Positions 44,701 to 56,399 of a stretch of 64,000 nucleotides of DNA are shown piece by piece (position 1 is the first letter of the stretch; every line of letters starts with the position of its first letter). The notes beneath the pieces were generated by a model, which worked only from the letters and a program-made list of their open reading frames with translations, did no database searches and was not told where the DNA came from. Source of the stretch: Balanoglossus misakiensis. Taxonomy: Eukaryota > Hemichordata. Location: the NCBI GenBank assembly GCA_040954595.2, contig CM082578.2, positions 2,542,001 through 2,606,000 of the forward strand. The letters are read 5' to 3'. The position numbers were made by a program, and so were the translations under genes.

Positions 44701-46267
44701 CAGTTGCTGTTTTAGCAGTGGTGTGTTGTGTTTTCGTAAGTATGAGCACATTAAACTGTTATGGCAATTTATGTATGTATATATGTATGTATTTGTGTGT
44801 GCATGTACTATGTATGTGTGTGTATGTATGAATTTACCGTAATCACTCCATCAGTTCGACCAGAAAAAAAAAATATATGATTAGTGAAAAGGCAAACTAA
44901 TAGAATAAAAATAACATAAAACAAAAATGGCCGCTCAAAGTGCTTGAATAATTTTTCAGGGGGCATGTTTGCATGACATGAATTGCATGCATTATAAGCA
45001 TGTAGTTTTGGTGATATTTATGATAGAATTGAACTGTTAAAAGTCACACAGAATAAAATCAGTGAGTTCTTTATACCTTAGAAGGTAGAAGTTGCAGATA
45101 TCTTCTTGAAAAATATACAATATCAATATCATGCATTTAATCAGTGGTCAAACAATTGAAGGTTATAAAATAATTAATTTTCCAAAGAATAGTGGGTGGT
45201 TGAATTAATGAAGGAGTTGAACTGATGGAGTGAGTATGTATGTATGTATGTATGTATGTATGTATGTATGCAGGGCTCGCGTTCACATCTATTTTTTGCG
45301 TTTTCACGCCAAACTACAATGTGTGCGCGCAAATATTTTGTCACAGTTGCGTGACATGCACGCAAAAAAAATCCATTGAAAGATAACATCTGGTGAGGCT
45401 AATGGGCTATACGGGGTGCCTTTTCAAGGTTGGTCGGTTGGGCGCCCTGTACACATATACGCGTACGCGCGCTTGTATGCTGTAGCAGGACGCACAGTGA
45501 TGTACGTGCGGTAACCCAGACCACAAACTTGGCACGTGTCCGCCCTATAATTTATGCATGCAGAAACCATTAGATATAAAAAAGTAAGTGGGGCTTCCCG
45601 GTCATTTTCCTTAAAGATTTTTTTTGTGTTGGACCGTCTAGACATGAAGGGAGAACTCATTATCTGAAAGCCTGCTTTGTCTACCGCTATTTTGTTGCAC
45701 GTAATTCAAATACAATTTCACACAAATTTTTTTGGCTCTTTGCGTGCACTGTATGTAAAAAATTAAATATCAAACGCAAGCCCTGGTATGTATGTTTGTA
45801 TGTGCGTGTGCGTGCGTGCGTACTGCGTGTATGTATGTATGTATGTATGTATGTATGTATGTATGTATGGATGGATGGATGGATGTATGTATGTATGCGT
45901 GTATGTATGTATGTATGGATGGATGGATGGGATGGATGGATGGATCTTGTGTGGTGCACCTGACTTTGACAGTACCTGTGTGCAAACGTTGGAAGCAGTC
46001 ATCTTGGGCATGGCTGGACAGAAATTTGTGCAAGACGGCAGCCCATACCTGACCCTTTCCTTTTAGCTGTCACAGCCAGGAACGAGACTACTGGAAACAC
46101 CTCTTCTACAGGCAATATTTTACACTATTTTTGTTTTTGTTCCTCAGGTTCTGCACAAGAGTCAACACGCCAAAGATAAGTTCACGATAGAAGAAGTAAC
46201 AGAGATCTTCTGCAGCCGTAAAATGTTTCATCTTAAGCAACAAGCACGATTAAAAATCCAATTAGAT
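41795..46267 (+). CDS. Small single-pass membrane protein, 5 coding exons, about 120 aa (unrecognised)
   Basis: Exons 41793-41860 (ATG at 41795), 42785-42850, 44254-44292, 44667-44735 and 46148-46267 have GT-AG borders and all junctions are phase 0. An untranslated first exon probably ends at 41438 (GTAAGTATG donor). The N-terminal part is basic (RTIRLQRTEESYK, RVRCRQRQLG), then an acidic-Pro segment (DPPDEPPEKPN), one hydrophobic helix (WLLITVAVLAVVCCVF) and a charged tail ending KQQARLKIQLD. An alternative donor in the last exon at GAA|GTAACA would continue in phase into the 46275 exon, making this the 5' part of a longer gene that could be the INTS1 transcript. I do not recognise the family. 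Confidence 0.55.
43350..43776. repeat. Partial tandem repeats, 75-bp and about 200-bp units
   Basis: The unit beginning TTAAGCATTGTTCAATCTGA and ending GAAATGGGGATG occurs at about 43350, 43426 and 43627. The unit ATGAATTTTATGAGTGCCTG onward occurs after copies two and three. All are in an intron. Confidence 0.9.
44761..44831. repeat. GTAT/GT microsatellite
   Basis: Degenerate GTAT and GTGT units directly after the exon ending at 44735. Confidence 0.9.
45232..45271. repeat. GTAT microsatellite
   Basis: About ten GTAT units. Confidence 0.9.
45786..45948. repeat. GTAT/GGAT microsatellite
   Basis: Alternating tracts of GTAT and GGAT units. Apparent Tyr-Ile-His or Met-Tyr-Val-Cys frames across it are artefacts. 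Confidence 0.95.
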
Positions 46268-46274
46268 TGAACAG

Positions 46275-49200
46275 AATGAGGCCATGTTGATGGATTTCAC
46301 GAAATTGGCGCAAACGTTTGAAACACTCCAGCAGGAGACAAGGTAGGTGTAGCGTACACTTGGATATATTTGTAAAGTTGAATATACCGGTACATGATAT
46401 ACTACAGTGGCACCTTTCTGCCAACAAAAATTCAGCGGTCTGATTATGTGGTATGTACTCTAATATTGCAGTCACATTTGGGCCATCCCAAGCAGAGAAG
46501 GGTCTTATGGTCATAAGTATCGCAGACCTCTTTCTGCTTCCGATGGCCCATTATATTTTGCAGGACACAATTTTCATTTCAATCAGAGCACACTCATAAG
46601 ATTTGCACATTGTACATGTGGTATCTCATGACAGTATTGTAGTCATCATGTACTGCATGACTTGTCAGCCCAGCCTCAAGCAGTTCAAAAATAATGTACA
46701 CCCAAAAGGAACATGGTCTTAGAGTTTTTGTGCCAACCAAAATCAAACGGTCTAATTATGTGGTAGTAATTTTGTCAACAGTCACTAATTGTAAAAAAAA
46801 AGGAATTAAAGCAGTGAAAATGCTCTGAGTTGTGGACAGAGTTGCATCACCCAGGAAAATACGGATGAGGTCGTCAAATTGCACCCAAGTGAAAAAAAAA
46901 ATAACGTGGTCTGGCTGCAAAACGCCTCAGCCAAATTTTGTATAAATTGGGTCCATACAAATGAAAATTGGGTCCACCAAAATTGAAAAGGTCAGTGTTT
47001 TCTCCAGGACGCGCGATTGCGTGATTCCCCCTCTTTTACACTTGAATCGCCCCTTGAACTTGTTACAAGGGGCGATTCAATCGCCCCTTTCTTGAGCAGC
47101 CCACCCAACCAGTACATGTGCATCCATGCCTCCATAGCATGCACTATATGTCAAAACACTGGGAAAACGGCCGATATTACTGTGTTCTGGCCTATACATT
47201 GTAACTTCCCACCCCCAAAACTATGTTGTAGATGACTTTCACATTCAATTACTTGTAATTTAGCTCCAGAGCTATAGTGTGCAATTATTGGAACAGCCAA
47301 AGAGTTCTATCTGGACACCGTCTAAATTTAGAGCACACATTAAAGTGAGCTTGTTGTTATGGTGACCTTTGAAATTGGGTTGGCAGAACAAAACAATTTT
47401 ATGCAAATTAAGAGAACTGCGTTCATGCCATGGCGATTATAAGGTGGTGAGGGTCACAACGTCACTTCCGGTTTAACCCGCTCTTAGTCAGCAAAACATG
47501 GTCGACCCAGCAGTGTCACACATGTGGCTTTCTGTGCGCAATCAACTTATGTTCTCGTAGGTAATGTAAAGGAAACTCCGTTCGAACGAAAAACCAATCC
47601 AATTTATATAAGTTCATGTATGTTAGCATCGTTCTGTGAGGAAAGTACTATCGATTTTGTTCGGAGTCGCGATTTTTTAGTGTTTTTTCACTCGGTATGT
47701 CAGCTGGCATCATGGCGTACTGTTGCCAACGATCGTACTCGGACGACGTAGTTTGAAGTTAGCAGGCAGACTAAACAGCGAGCGCACAGCTTTCTTATGT
47801 GTATATTTTGAAAGACTAATATGTAATGTGTGTAAAATTGCATGGGAGCCCCAAAGCGCCCCTTTTATTTTATCGATTTCACCGTATTTAGAAACTGTAC
47901 TATCTCATAGGTGCCTTACACATTCCCTCTCCGTATGTGAAGGCCGTGGTGATCGCAACTTACTGTAATACTAAATTTTAGAATAACCCTATTACAGTCA
48001 ACACATTCCTGAAAAAGACCAACGACATTACGCTCACTTCGGTACCATTCCAGCGGCAGTAAAATTTTCTTTCAAGCACTTATATACGATTTTTTATGTG
48101 GTAGTTAAGGACGCGCGCCGTTTGACTTGCGTAACTAACCACATATTTACAAACATGCATGTAGGTTTCTTGTACTCATTGTGCGTAAAATAAAAAAAGT
48201 CTTCTGGTTTTCGTTTATTTGCGGTTTGGAGTGGGGTTTAAAAAAATACTGTACATATTTGAGAAGAAAACTGAGTTGTAATAGAACAAATAGAAAAGCT
48301 GCAACGGTATGTTGGCCTACGGTAAAGCTTTTCACGCTCGGCGGCCATCATGCAGCAACGCCCCGTCGACGTATGCGCATAGCCCCGCGGCCAGTACATC
48401 GATCCGAATAGACGGTTAAAAACGTCAAGCGAGCCGAAAATATCACAGAGAACGAACTTGGTACCAATCTGTGCACAACTAAATGTCCGGTGTCACAAAA
48501 ATCGAAAATATCCTACGTAAAAGGTTCAAAGAAAGTGATCGTCCAGACACTGCTGACGTGTGTACTCGAGGCCAGCCTGAAGTCAAATGAACGCTTACTC
48601 ATGTTGGACCCCCCATGGTGCTCTGCGCGTGACCCTCACCACCTTGGCGATTATCAAGAATGTATCAGTTTTCCATGACCTCGTTTTCTTACTTAGGAAG
48701 GAAAGTCATTCAATATGTACAGAGACTGTTTACTTTGAGTAGTGTGCCTAGCCACAGATGGGGAAGTGTAGGCAGAAATCTGAAGGAAAATATACCACTT
48801 CAATTTATTCCACTATTAATGGTTTCACAATCTAATATTTTGGCAGCTAAACTGAAACTTTTAAAATCAAACTAAATAATTTTTTCCCAGGTATAGTATT
48901 AAAGAAAGACACTATTGTTTTTGCAGTTGCATTTATTTTATTCATTTCACTCTCCTTGCCAGGGGAGCAGTTCTTAGTCACTCTCCTACCACTTGTGTAA
49001 ATAATTTCAGGAAAGTTATTTTCAGCTCTCCAGCATTTTTTAAATTACACGCCCTGAAAGTTATGCATGCTGGAGTGTTCCTCTGCAAAACCTACTAATT
49101 TATTATTCAAAATGGTCAGTACTTGATATTTACCTAAGTAACATAAATTATGCAAATCATGATTCCCCCCTATTTTGACCAAATCCCCCCTTAATTTTAG

Positions 49201-50395
49201 ACTAAGGGGGGACATTCCCCCCTTCTCTCAACATCCTGGAGAAAACACTGAAAGGTGTCTGCAAATATTACAGTAGTGCTGACCCAGAATTTGAATTGTT
49301 GTTGGCATGTAGGGGCCAATATGGTCCATTGCATTTTCTCATCAGGGGACACCCGTTTGTATGTATATTGGCCAGACTTTTGAAAACAACATATTTGGAT
49401 CAAACCACTAATGTGGTGAAAGAAATAAATGAACAGCATTGAAGAGTTGTGTCTTTTAAATTGCGTCTTTTTCAATAATGTCTATTTAGCTTTCATTTTT
49501 GTGTGTATATACCAAGAATGTGGCAGTTTCTTGAAGAGGGTGCACATACGTGTCTAACAATTTTGGAAATCACTGAAAATAACCCGTAAATTGCTGAATA
49601 TGAGTCAGTTTGAGCCCATGAGTCTTATGCATACTATCAACTACTGTGGAACAATAGAATCTCACACTCCCAAGGACCTGAGATCGTATTTCTCACACGA
49701 GTTGGGGATTTTCTGTCCCACACTCGCCTGCGGCTCATGTGGGACAGAATATCCCGACGAGTGTGAGAAATATGATCCCAGGTCCTTGGTGTGTGAGATT
49801 ATTTTTCTCACACGGTCACAAATTAGCCAAATTCGTTAAAAACATTGAATAAATGACGCTGGAACTGTCGTCTGGGGGCACGTTGTAGTCTCTGTTCCTG
49901 TAATACACATCGCGCCATTGGATAACTTTTTGCACGCGTAGCAAAATAACGCTTTGTCAACCAATCAGCGCCCGCGTCATATACAGCTTTCGATTCAGTG
50001 AGAGTGTGAGAACAATTTGTTCTCACACTTTGTTCTTACACTCCCAGCGTGCCAGGAGTGTGAGAACAGGTCATTTTCGTGAGTAATAAATTTAAGCGAA
50101 ATACGGGAGAGCAAAAAATACGCGAAATATAATTGTGAAAGAACAATGTGCATGAGAACGCGAAAATTAACTCTCGCGTAACAGTGGCCTCTTTCGATGT
50201 CACGAAAAATTTCAACTCGCGAAAATAACATGTTTTACAGTATCTCTAATGTTGTACTGTCTTGGGTGTCTTTCAGCGGGGATAATCTGCAGCATGAAAA
50301 AAACAAGAACGAGTACCACCAACAATTCGAACAAATGGATGAGGCACTGGCCGCTTTCAGCCGAAAAGCCAGAGTGTTGAAAACGTGGTGGAAAG
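46275..50395 (+). CDS. Two phase-compatible exons, probably part of the gene that leads into INTS1
   Basis: Exon 46275-46342 reads EAMLMDFTKLAQTFETLQQE. Exon 50277-50395 continues in phase with GDNLQHEKNKNEYHQQFEQM and ALAAFSRKARVLKTWWK. Both have AG/GT borders and helical, charged content. They lie upstream of the INTS1 exons on the same strand. The junction from 50395 to the 56765 exon is out of phase (1 versus 0), so at least one exon is missing between them or they belong to a different gene. Confidence 0.5.
46993..49250. mobile_element. 2.26-kb DNA transposon with CAGTGTTTTCTCCAGGA ends
   Basis: CAGTGTTTTCTCCAGGA at 46993 is mirrored by TCCTGGAGAAAACACTG ending at 49250. AAAGGT flanks both ends (46987-46992 and 49251-49256). 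CAG..CTG ends are common in hAT-like elements, but the direct repeat is 6 bp rather than 8. No transposase frame is visible. A second element is nested inside. Confidence 0.75.
47433..48655. mobile_element. Nested 1.2-kb element with AAGGTGGTGAGGGTCAC ends
   Basis: GCGATTATAAGGTGGTGAGG... at 47433-47457 is mirrored at 48629-48655 with a 17-bp perfect core, AAGGTGGTGAGGGTCAC. It lies wholly inside the 46993-49250 element and so inserted later. Short open frames inside have no recognised domain. Confidence 0.65.
49654..50070. mobile_element. Second copy of the TCTCACACTCC MITE
   Basis: ATAGAATCTCACACTCC at the left and GGAGTGTGAGAAC at the right. Internal hairpins match those of the copy at 35105-35744. 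Confidence 0.75.
50071..50242. mobile_element. Left-truncated copy of the TACTGTAAA MITE
   Basis: Matches 23085-23256, including CTCGCGTAACAGTGGCCTCT and the right end TGTTTTACAGTA. It abuts the preceding MITE, which seems to have replaced its left end. It ends 34 bp before the exon at 50277. Confidence 0.75.
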
Positions 50396-50797
50396 GTATG
50401 GTGAATCTTGACCCCTGTGTGACCTTTACATCCTGGTTTTTTGTTGGTATAATTGAACCATTTTGAGTTTAAACTCTGGATCAGCCAACCTTACACACTG
50501 AATCTGTGCATATAGTTGTAAATCATCCCAAAACAATAATATTGTCTACTACACAAAAGGGACGCATGTTGTGTGTAATGTTGAATCATGTGCCAACAAA
50601 ACACAGGTGTTTCTAAAACTTGTAATGAGCAGAACCTACAGTAATGACCAATAATGAACTTGAAATAGATAGAATGATTAAAGGCACATAAGCTGCAACT
50701 TTTGGGATAATTATCATAATTTTTGTTTCAAACTGCACTACCATTAGTCCATGCAGATGAAGGCAGTGAACTATACACAAGCATTATATACCCTAAA

Positions 50798-51629
50798 CAG
50801 GGTTTTACATGACGCGCATTTCTGCGTCCTTTATGCACAAAACTGGGCGTGGGACCCGTCAAAAACTAAACCATGCGTCCCTTGGGACGCATGAAATATG
50901 TCTGTTGTTGAGACCCTTGTTGCGCGTTTCCTGATATCTAATGGGTGTACGCGTACACAGAGAGTCAATTAAACAGTTAATGACCTTATGACCTGTAATC
51001 GATACTGATAACAGTTTCATAGCAAACTTGTAGCAAACTTGGTTTATTGTTGAATTTGATACAGTTTACGCACACGCTGTCACCCTCTTGGGAATTATAA
51101 GTTACACTGCGATATCACGCCCTATATTGCACTTGGCTGTGTGCAAGCAGTGAACTACCGTGACTCCTATTGCTCTGAAACCAACTCCGTCCATGAGTAC
51201 CAGCAGTCTCAGTTTTGTTGAAAACCCTGAAGTTAAACTTTAAATATAGATTCAGCTGCAAATTTCTCGAATAAGACTTTAAGAAGACCAAGTTGAGAGT
51301 ACATGTACTGGTATTCTCCATATTATATGCTTTAGGTCAAAGGGTCACTCATAAGGTGATGTTCAAGATGGGACCCCTAGCCATACTACAGTTGATCTTG
51401 GAATTACTCCCTATATCTTGTAGACAATATCATTTTATGATTTGGATTGGTATTGATTCTTACAACCGTTGCCCATTCACAGAAGGATTTTCTAATTTCC
51501 AGCATTGATAAAATGATAAAATATTCTGGTGAAATAAATTGGGACCCCCATGATTTGATGTAGGACCCCCATTTTTCAACACTAGGAGTCCCAGGGACTC
51601 CCAAAAGTAAAAAGTGATGTAAAACCCTG
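50798..51629. mobile_element. 832-bp element with CAGGGTTTTACAT ends and CCTAAA duplication
   Basis: CAGGGTTTTACATGA at the left and ATGTAAAACCCTG at the right. CCTAAA flanks both ends (50792-50797 and 51630-51635). The flanks align with 2670-2740, where the element is absent. A hAT-like non-autonomous element with a 6-bp duplication. Confidence 0.8.
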
Positions 51630-51911
51630 CCTAAATATGAATGCATATGCAAGTTTTAACCAGATAAATAATAAAGCTTTGCCGCAAGCAAATATGGCCG
51701 TCACCGTGGGTAAAAGCAAGTAACAATGAAAATGTTGCATTTCCGGTTGTGAAACTTCATAAACAAAACATGATCTCATCCACTTGAGCTCATGGAAGTA
51801 TATGTACACTGCTGTGACATTATATTTTCCTTTTTCATTGTAATATTGCACTTTTTTTAACAATTGCAGGAATTTTCGTTTTTCTTTAATTTTTGGCCAT
51901 TTTGCCATAAA

Positions 51912-53462
51912 TACCGTATATTCTCGCAATTAAGCGCCACCCATGATTAGGCGCCAATGATACCTGACTTTGCTACTTTTTACTTAAAATTAAGCACCAG
52001 GAATTTTTTTTTTTTGAGGTGTGTGGACGTACGTGAATCATGGCAAGTACTACCAGGGTTTAGGGATCTTGTCAAAATCAATGGGGGCTTGCTGCGTGAA
52101 TAATAATTGACCTGGGCAGACAATGCATGCTTTGGGCTGATGTGCTATTTATTTATAAGATGAAATCGGGCACATGTCAACCTCCTAATTTATGTAAATA
52201 ATTATTCACTGCAAAAGACACAGGTGCCCGGCGTCTAGACACTTGTCTTTTTCCTGTTGATCGATCGGCAGCCGCTTACGTTACCGGCACTACCACCCAA
52301 GTTTGACCATATGGCCAGGGCTTTGAAATAATAGGACTAGTTTCAAGTTGTGAATGTTTGCGGTATTAATTTTCTCATGAATATTCACGCAACGTGAGTA
52401 TTCACGCAACCTTGCCTGACCTTACATGTGTGAGAGCATGTGATGACAAAGACGCACTTGAACTAAACCACTATACGTCAGTAGATTTTGTTGATGGTTC
52501 AGCCAGCATACTGTAATGCTGCTCGTAGTATTCACTTCGTTGACAACTTTTTATTTCTAGAATATTTATTAGACAATACATTGAACTGACTGTATTTGAA
52601 TAGAAAATGTTAAAACTTTACATATGAATTCGAAACAGCCATTCAGTCACTGCGGACACCCCCTTAGGAGAACACTCATTGGAACGTCCCAAATCATTAA
52701 TTTGCATATGAATTAAAGCCCCAGTATTTCTCGTGTGCATCCATTTTTCATCATCGAAAAAAGCCCGTTTTTCCAGTACATCCATCATGGAATACTATAT
52801 AATGCGGATGTAAGAAAGGTTTGGGCAATTGTAGCTACATGCAAGCCGAAAATATCGCCCGTAACACTTGAAATGATGCGCGGGTTTGTTTACAACGGTA
52901 ATGTTGTACATGTCGATCAGCAAACGTGCCACTTTGACATTTTGATGGTCAGACCATTTTCGGATTTGATCTGGTTCCATCGACTGATTTCTCCCATAAA
53001 GTTATCTTCCCAAAATTTCGCCGAATTAGTGCGCATTTCTTCGCTGAGTCGCTTGATTTGGGGCGACCAAACCTCTTCCGCATAGATTCACATTTGAGTG
53101 CGCATGCGCACTAGTCACGTGTGTCAACATTAGCCTGACTCACGTGACTTTCTGTCCGGACAGAAAGTCATTCTTCACTCGTTATATTGTAAATTGTATG
53201 AGTTTATCAGCAGAGCTGGGGATGATGACTGTTCGATTCAGTATCAATTATCATCTACTTTTAGAAATTATAGATGCCGTTTCAAACAAAATTTTGCCCC
53301 TACGAGAAATACTGTGGCTTTAACAGGGTACAGTATATATATACAGGGCGACCCATGAAAAAGCGCCACCGGTTCTTGAAAGACTCATTTCTGCCTTTGT
53401 TTAGGCGCCACCAAAATTTGAAATGGTTAAAAAGTGGCGCTTATTTGTGAGAATATACGGTA
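51912..53462. mobile_element. 1.55-kb Tc1/mariner-like element, non-autonomous
   Basis: TACCGTATATTCTCGCAATT at the left and AATATACGGTA preceded by GGCGCTTATTTGTGAG at the right form about 29-bp imperfect inverted repeats with TA edges. No transposase frame is visible. Confidence 0.75.
52713..53323. mobile_element. TTAA-flanked element nested in the mariner-like one
   Basis: TTAAAGCCCCAGTATTTCTCG at the left and CGAGAAATACTGTGGCTTTAA at the right, 611 bp. It sits inside 51912-53462 and so is younger. Confidence 0.75.
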
Positions 53463-53619
53463 CTCTGAATGTTTGAAGAAACTTTACAAACCCTATATGA
53501 ATTCCCATCTACATAAAATGGAGCAGCAAACAGTTATATTGATGTTAGGCCAGAGAAAAAAAATCTTGTTCATTGGATTTTTTGGCCCTAGTTCCAGGAG
53601 CGGCGAGCGAAGAAATTTT

Positions 53620-54202
53620 TTTTTTTTTAGGCTGAAGGTAAACCGCGGTTCTCTGGCATATTTGCACAGATGCAGACTTCTTGCCACCCCACCCCGATGC
53701 TTACTTTGACTAGAGTGGTAAAATTAAAATTTGTCCTGCCTAATATTGAGTTAATTTGCTTTTGAGTTCATTAAATTGCAACTTTGAGCACCGTATTTTA
53801 CAAAATTTTCTTACGTGGGAGGGGGGCACCCCCGCCCACACCCACCCCCGCCACTTTTCTTGTTTTACCGATTCTAGCAACTATTGTATTGACTTGTCAT
53901 TTTAATTTGTTCATAGATTTCTTTATTGCAACGATATACTATTATATACTTCAATAAGACTTTAAGAAATATATAATTGAGGTGTGAGGAGCCTCATTCC
54001 CTTTATTGCATACAGTGTACATAGGATCAGGACGGCGAATGTTTTGGGCATGGGGGGGGGGGTCATCATATTTTTGGGTCTGTCAAAGGGGGGGTCATAA
54101 TTTTTTGGTCCTGGCTGAAGGGGGGGTCGGCCTGATTTTGAGAACCGATGACACAAACTTGCCGCCCCCCCCCCCCTGCCGTAAAAACTGAACGGTCCCT
54201 TA
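53620..54202. mobile_element. Inverted, left-truncated copy of the GGGACCGTTCAG MITE
   Basis: 53680-54202 is the reverse complement of parts of 39174-39690 and ends CCGTAAAAACTGAACGGTCCC-TTA. The other terminus is missing. Confidence 0.7.
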
Positions 54203-54775
54203 TGTGTAGGGAACGCGACGCTACCCGAAATCACAAGCTCAGTCCCAAATTCGAAACTTGCCTCACTACCAAAAACACGCTCAAGGCAGACATGAAAACA
54301 CAAAAAGTATTGAGATTTAAAAATCACCAAGCGACTAGTGGGCTAGTCTAGTTTTACGCGTACAAAGCCTAGTTGATTTTTTCACATTTTGATGACATAT
54401 GAAGAGGATTTGATTTTCACAATGTGTTATCCCTCGAGGCCTTAAAAGCAGTCTGATATTATTTGTGGGACCATAGTTGAAATAAGTTCTTAACCTTTCA
54501 GTGTTATCCCTGCACTTTGGACATTTTTATTTTTGTGTAGTGTACATTTTAAAGTGAAAAAATACATAAAATCAAATTAACTTGTCAAGCCAGTACTTGC
54601 AAAACTTGAATTGAACAATCAGCAGATTGTGAAAATTGACAATCTTTGCTTGTTTAGAAAATTTTGGTACTAATAGTGATGTTCTTACCACTTTATTTCA
54701 GTGATGTCATACTGATAGGCTTTATGCGACATAATAAACCATGGAAGACATCATATTTTCAAAGAAGATCTCGTG

Positions 54776-55518
54776 TTAAGGTGGCATTGCATGAAACTGT
54801 CGAGACTTTTTCAGAGGCCTATTTCTCATCAAAGACAACATTAAAATCCCCATAAACCATATATATTCTGGAAGCTGAGATTTTGAACTTTTGTTTGAGT
54901 TGCAAATATTATTGATCCCCGGAAATGGTGGCGATTTTGGGTGAAAAAAACCCATTTTTGGATATTATGTCATGAAATTTAAAATAGGTAAAAAAGTTGA
55001 CCATGCATCATGCACCTTAATATGTCATTCGAAACTAGAGTACACGTGCAAAAAAACAGTAATTTTGTTTTGCGTTATCTGCTTCCATTGAGGAGTAACA
55101 GCGTTTGAAAGTTAGATTTTTAGTAAAATTTGATCAAATTCATGGTGATTTGTATTGAATCAGAGTTTATTCCCGCCAGGGACACTTTATCAACTAACAA
55201 AAATATCGTTTTGTTGGATGGGTCATACACAATCCCCAGTTAAAATTTGAGCAAATTTGGCCAACGCAGAGCGAAGCTATTGTCGTCTGAAGTTGTCAAG
55301 AGCAGCGAAAATGCAAACTGAGAAAAACGGCCATTTGCATTGTTGACACCTATTTGTTAAGCTGTGAACTCATTCAGAAAAGTGCTATTTTGGGTTGATT
55401 ATGGACCATTTCCGCCAAGACGTATTAGTCAAGGTGTGGGTCAGTAAAAGGCCTACCGATTTATGTAAAAAAATAAAATTTGGCAAAAATCACAACTTTT
55501 CATGCAATGCCACCTTAA
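54776..55518. mobile_element. TTAA-flanked MITE, complete copy
   Basis: TTAAGGTGGCATTGCATGAAA at the left and TTTCATGCAATGCCACCTTAA at the right. It interrupts a plus-strand open frame that resumes in phase after the second TTAA. The partial copy at 36125-36567 is a relative. Confidence 0.8.
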
Positions 55519-56099
55519 GTCTCTATTTGACTTCCTGGCCAGAGCTGGATTGTTTCTTAGAAACAAAAACTTTATCCCTTGCAAGTGGACAAGCAGAAAA
55601 ATGGAAATATAAGACACAAAGAGTTATTGAATGAAAATTTACATTCATATTTAAAAAAAAACTTGTGTTTATTTGTGTATGATATGGTGTGTGCTGGTTA
55701 CAGGATATATTTTTCAACAATCTTTAATAGGACATGATTGTCATATTGAAAGTGTTGACCCGCACCGACCCGCAGCCCGCATGACCCGCACAATAGTTAC
55801 ACTCATTACTTCCAGAGCAGGTCTTCAAATCGAATTCAACTTGCACGTCATTTTCTTGCAAATTGTTCACAGTTCACATTTGTTGCCATGCAGTGTTTTA
55901 TATAAAGTGACATGAAAAGGTAAAAAAAATAATACATGTAATCTGTCAGTGTTAGTAGTCTCTCTGTCGTTCTTTCATTGTGTCACTACATGTACAAAAT
56001 CAAGTTAAGACAAAATGCACATTTATTGTAATGTGTCTTGCCACCCACAGTCAGATTTCATGATAAAACAGAAAAAAATCGCATTCGATAAGAGTTAAT

Positions 56100-56385
56100 C
56101 ACAGGGGCCTCTGCCTCCGCGAGTTTGTTTGTTTGTTTGTTTGTTGTTGTTGTTGTTGTTGATGATTTTTGGCATAATAAACAAATACACATTTCTTTTC
56201 TAATAAATATGGTTTGTTGACATGTAAGGGTTAGGGTATATTCGACAGGTTAGGGTATATTCGACATGTCAACAAACCATATTAATTAATAAAGAAATAT
56301 GTATTTGTTTATTATGCCAAAAATCATCATCATCAACAACAACAACAAACAAACAAACAAAATCGCGGAGGGAGAGGCCCCTGTG
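56100..56385. mobile_element. 286-bp nearly perfect palindrome with 7-bp duplication
   Basis: CACAGGGGCCTC at the left is mirrored by GAGGCCCCTGTG at the right, and the whole interior folds back (GTTT and GTT runs pair with AAAC and AAC runs). AGTTAAT flanks both sides (56093-56099 and 56386-56392). The centre has a short tandem TTAGGGTATATTCGACA. A hAT-like foldback MITE. Confidence 0.85.
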
Positions 56386-56399
56386 AGTTAATAACTACT

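Noticed and set aside
45687-46066. Tyr-Ile-His and Met-Tyr-Val-Cys open frames
   Set aside because: They are artefacts of the GTAT/GGAT microsatellite.
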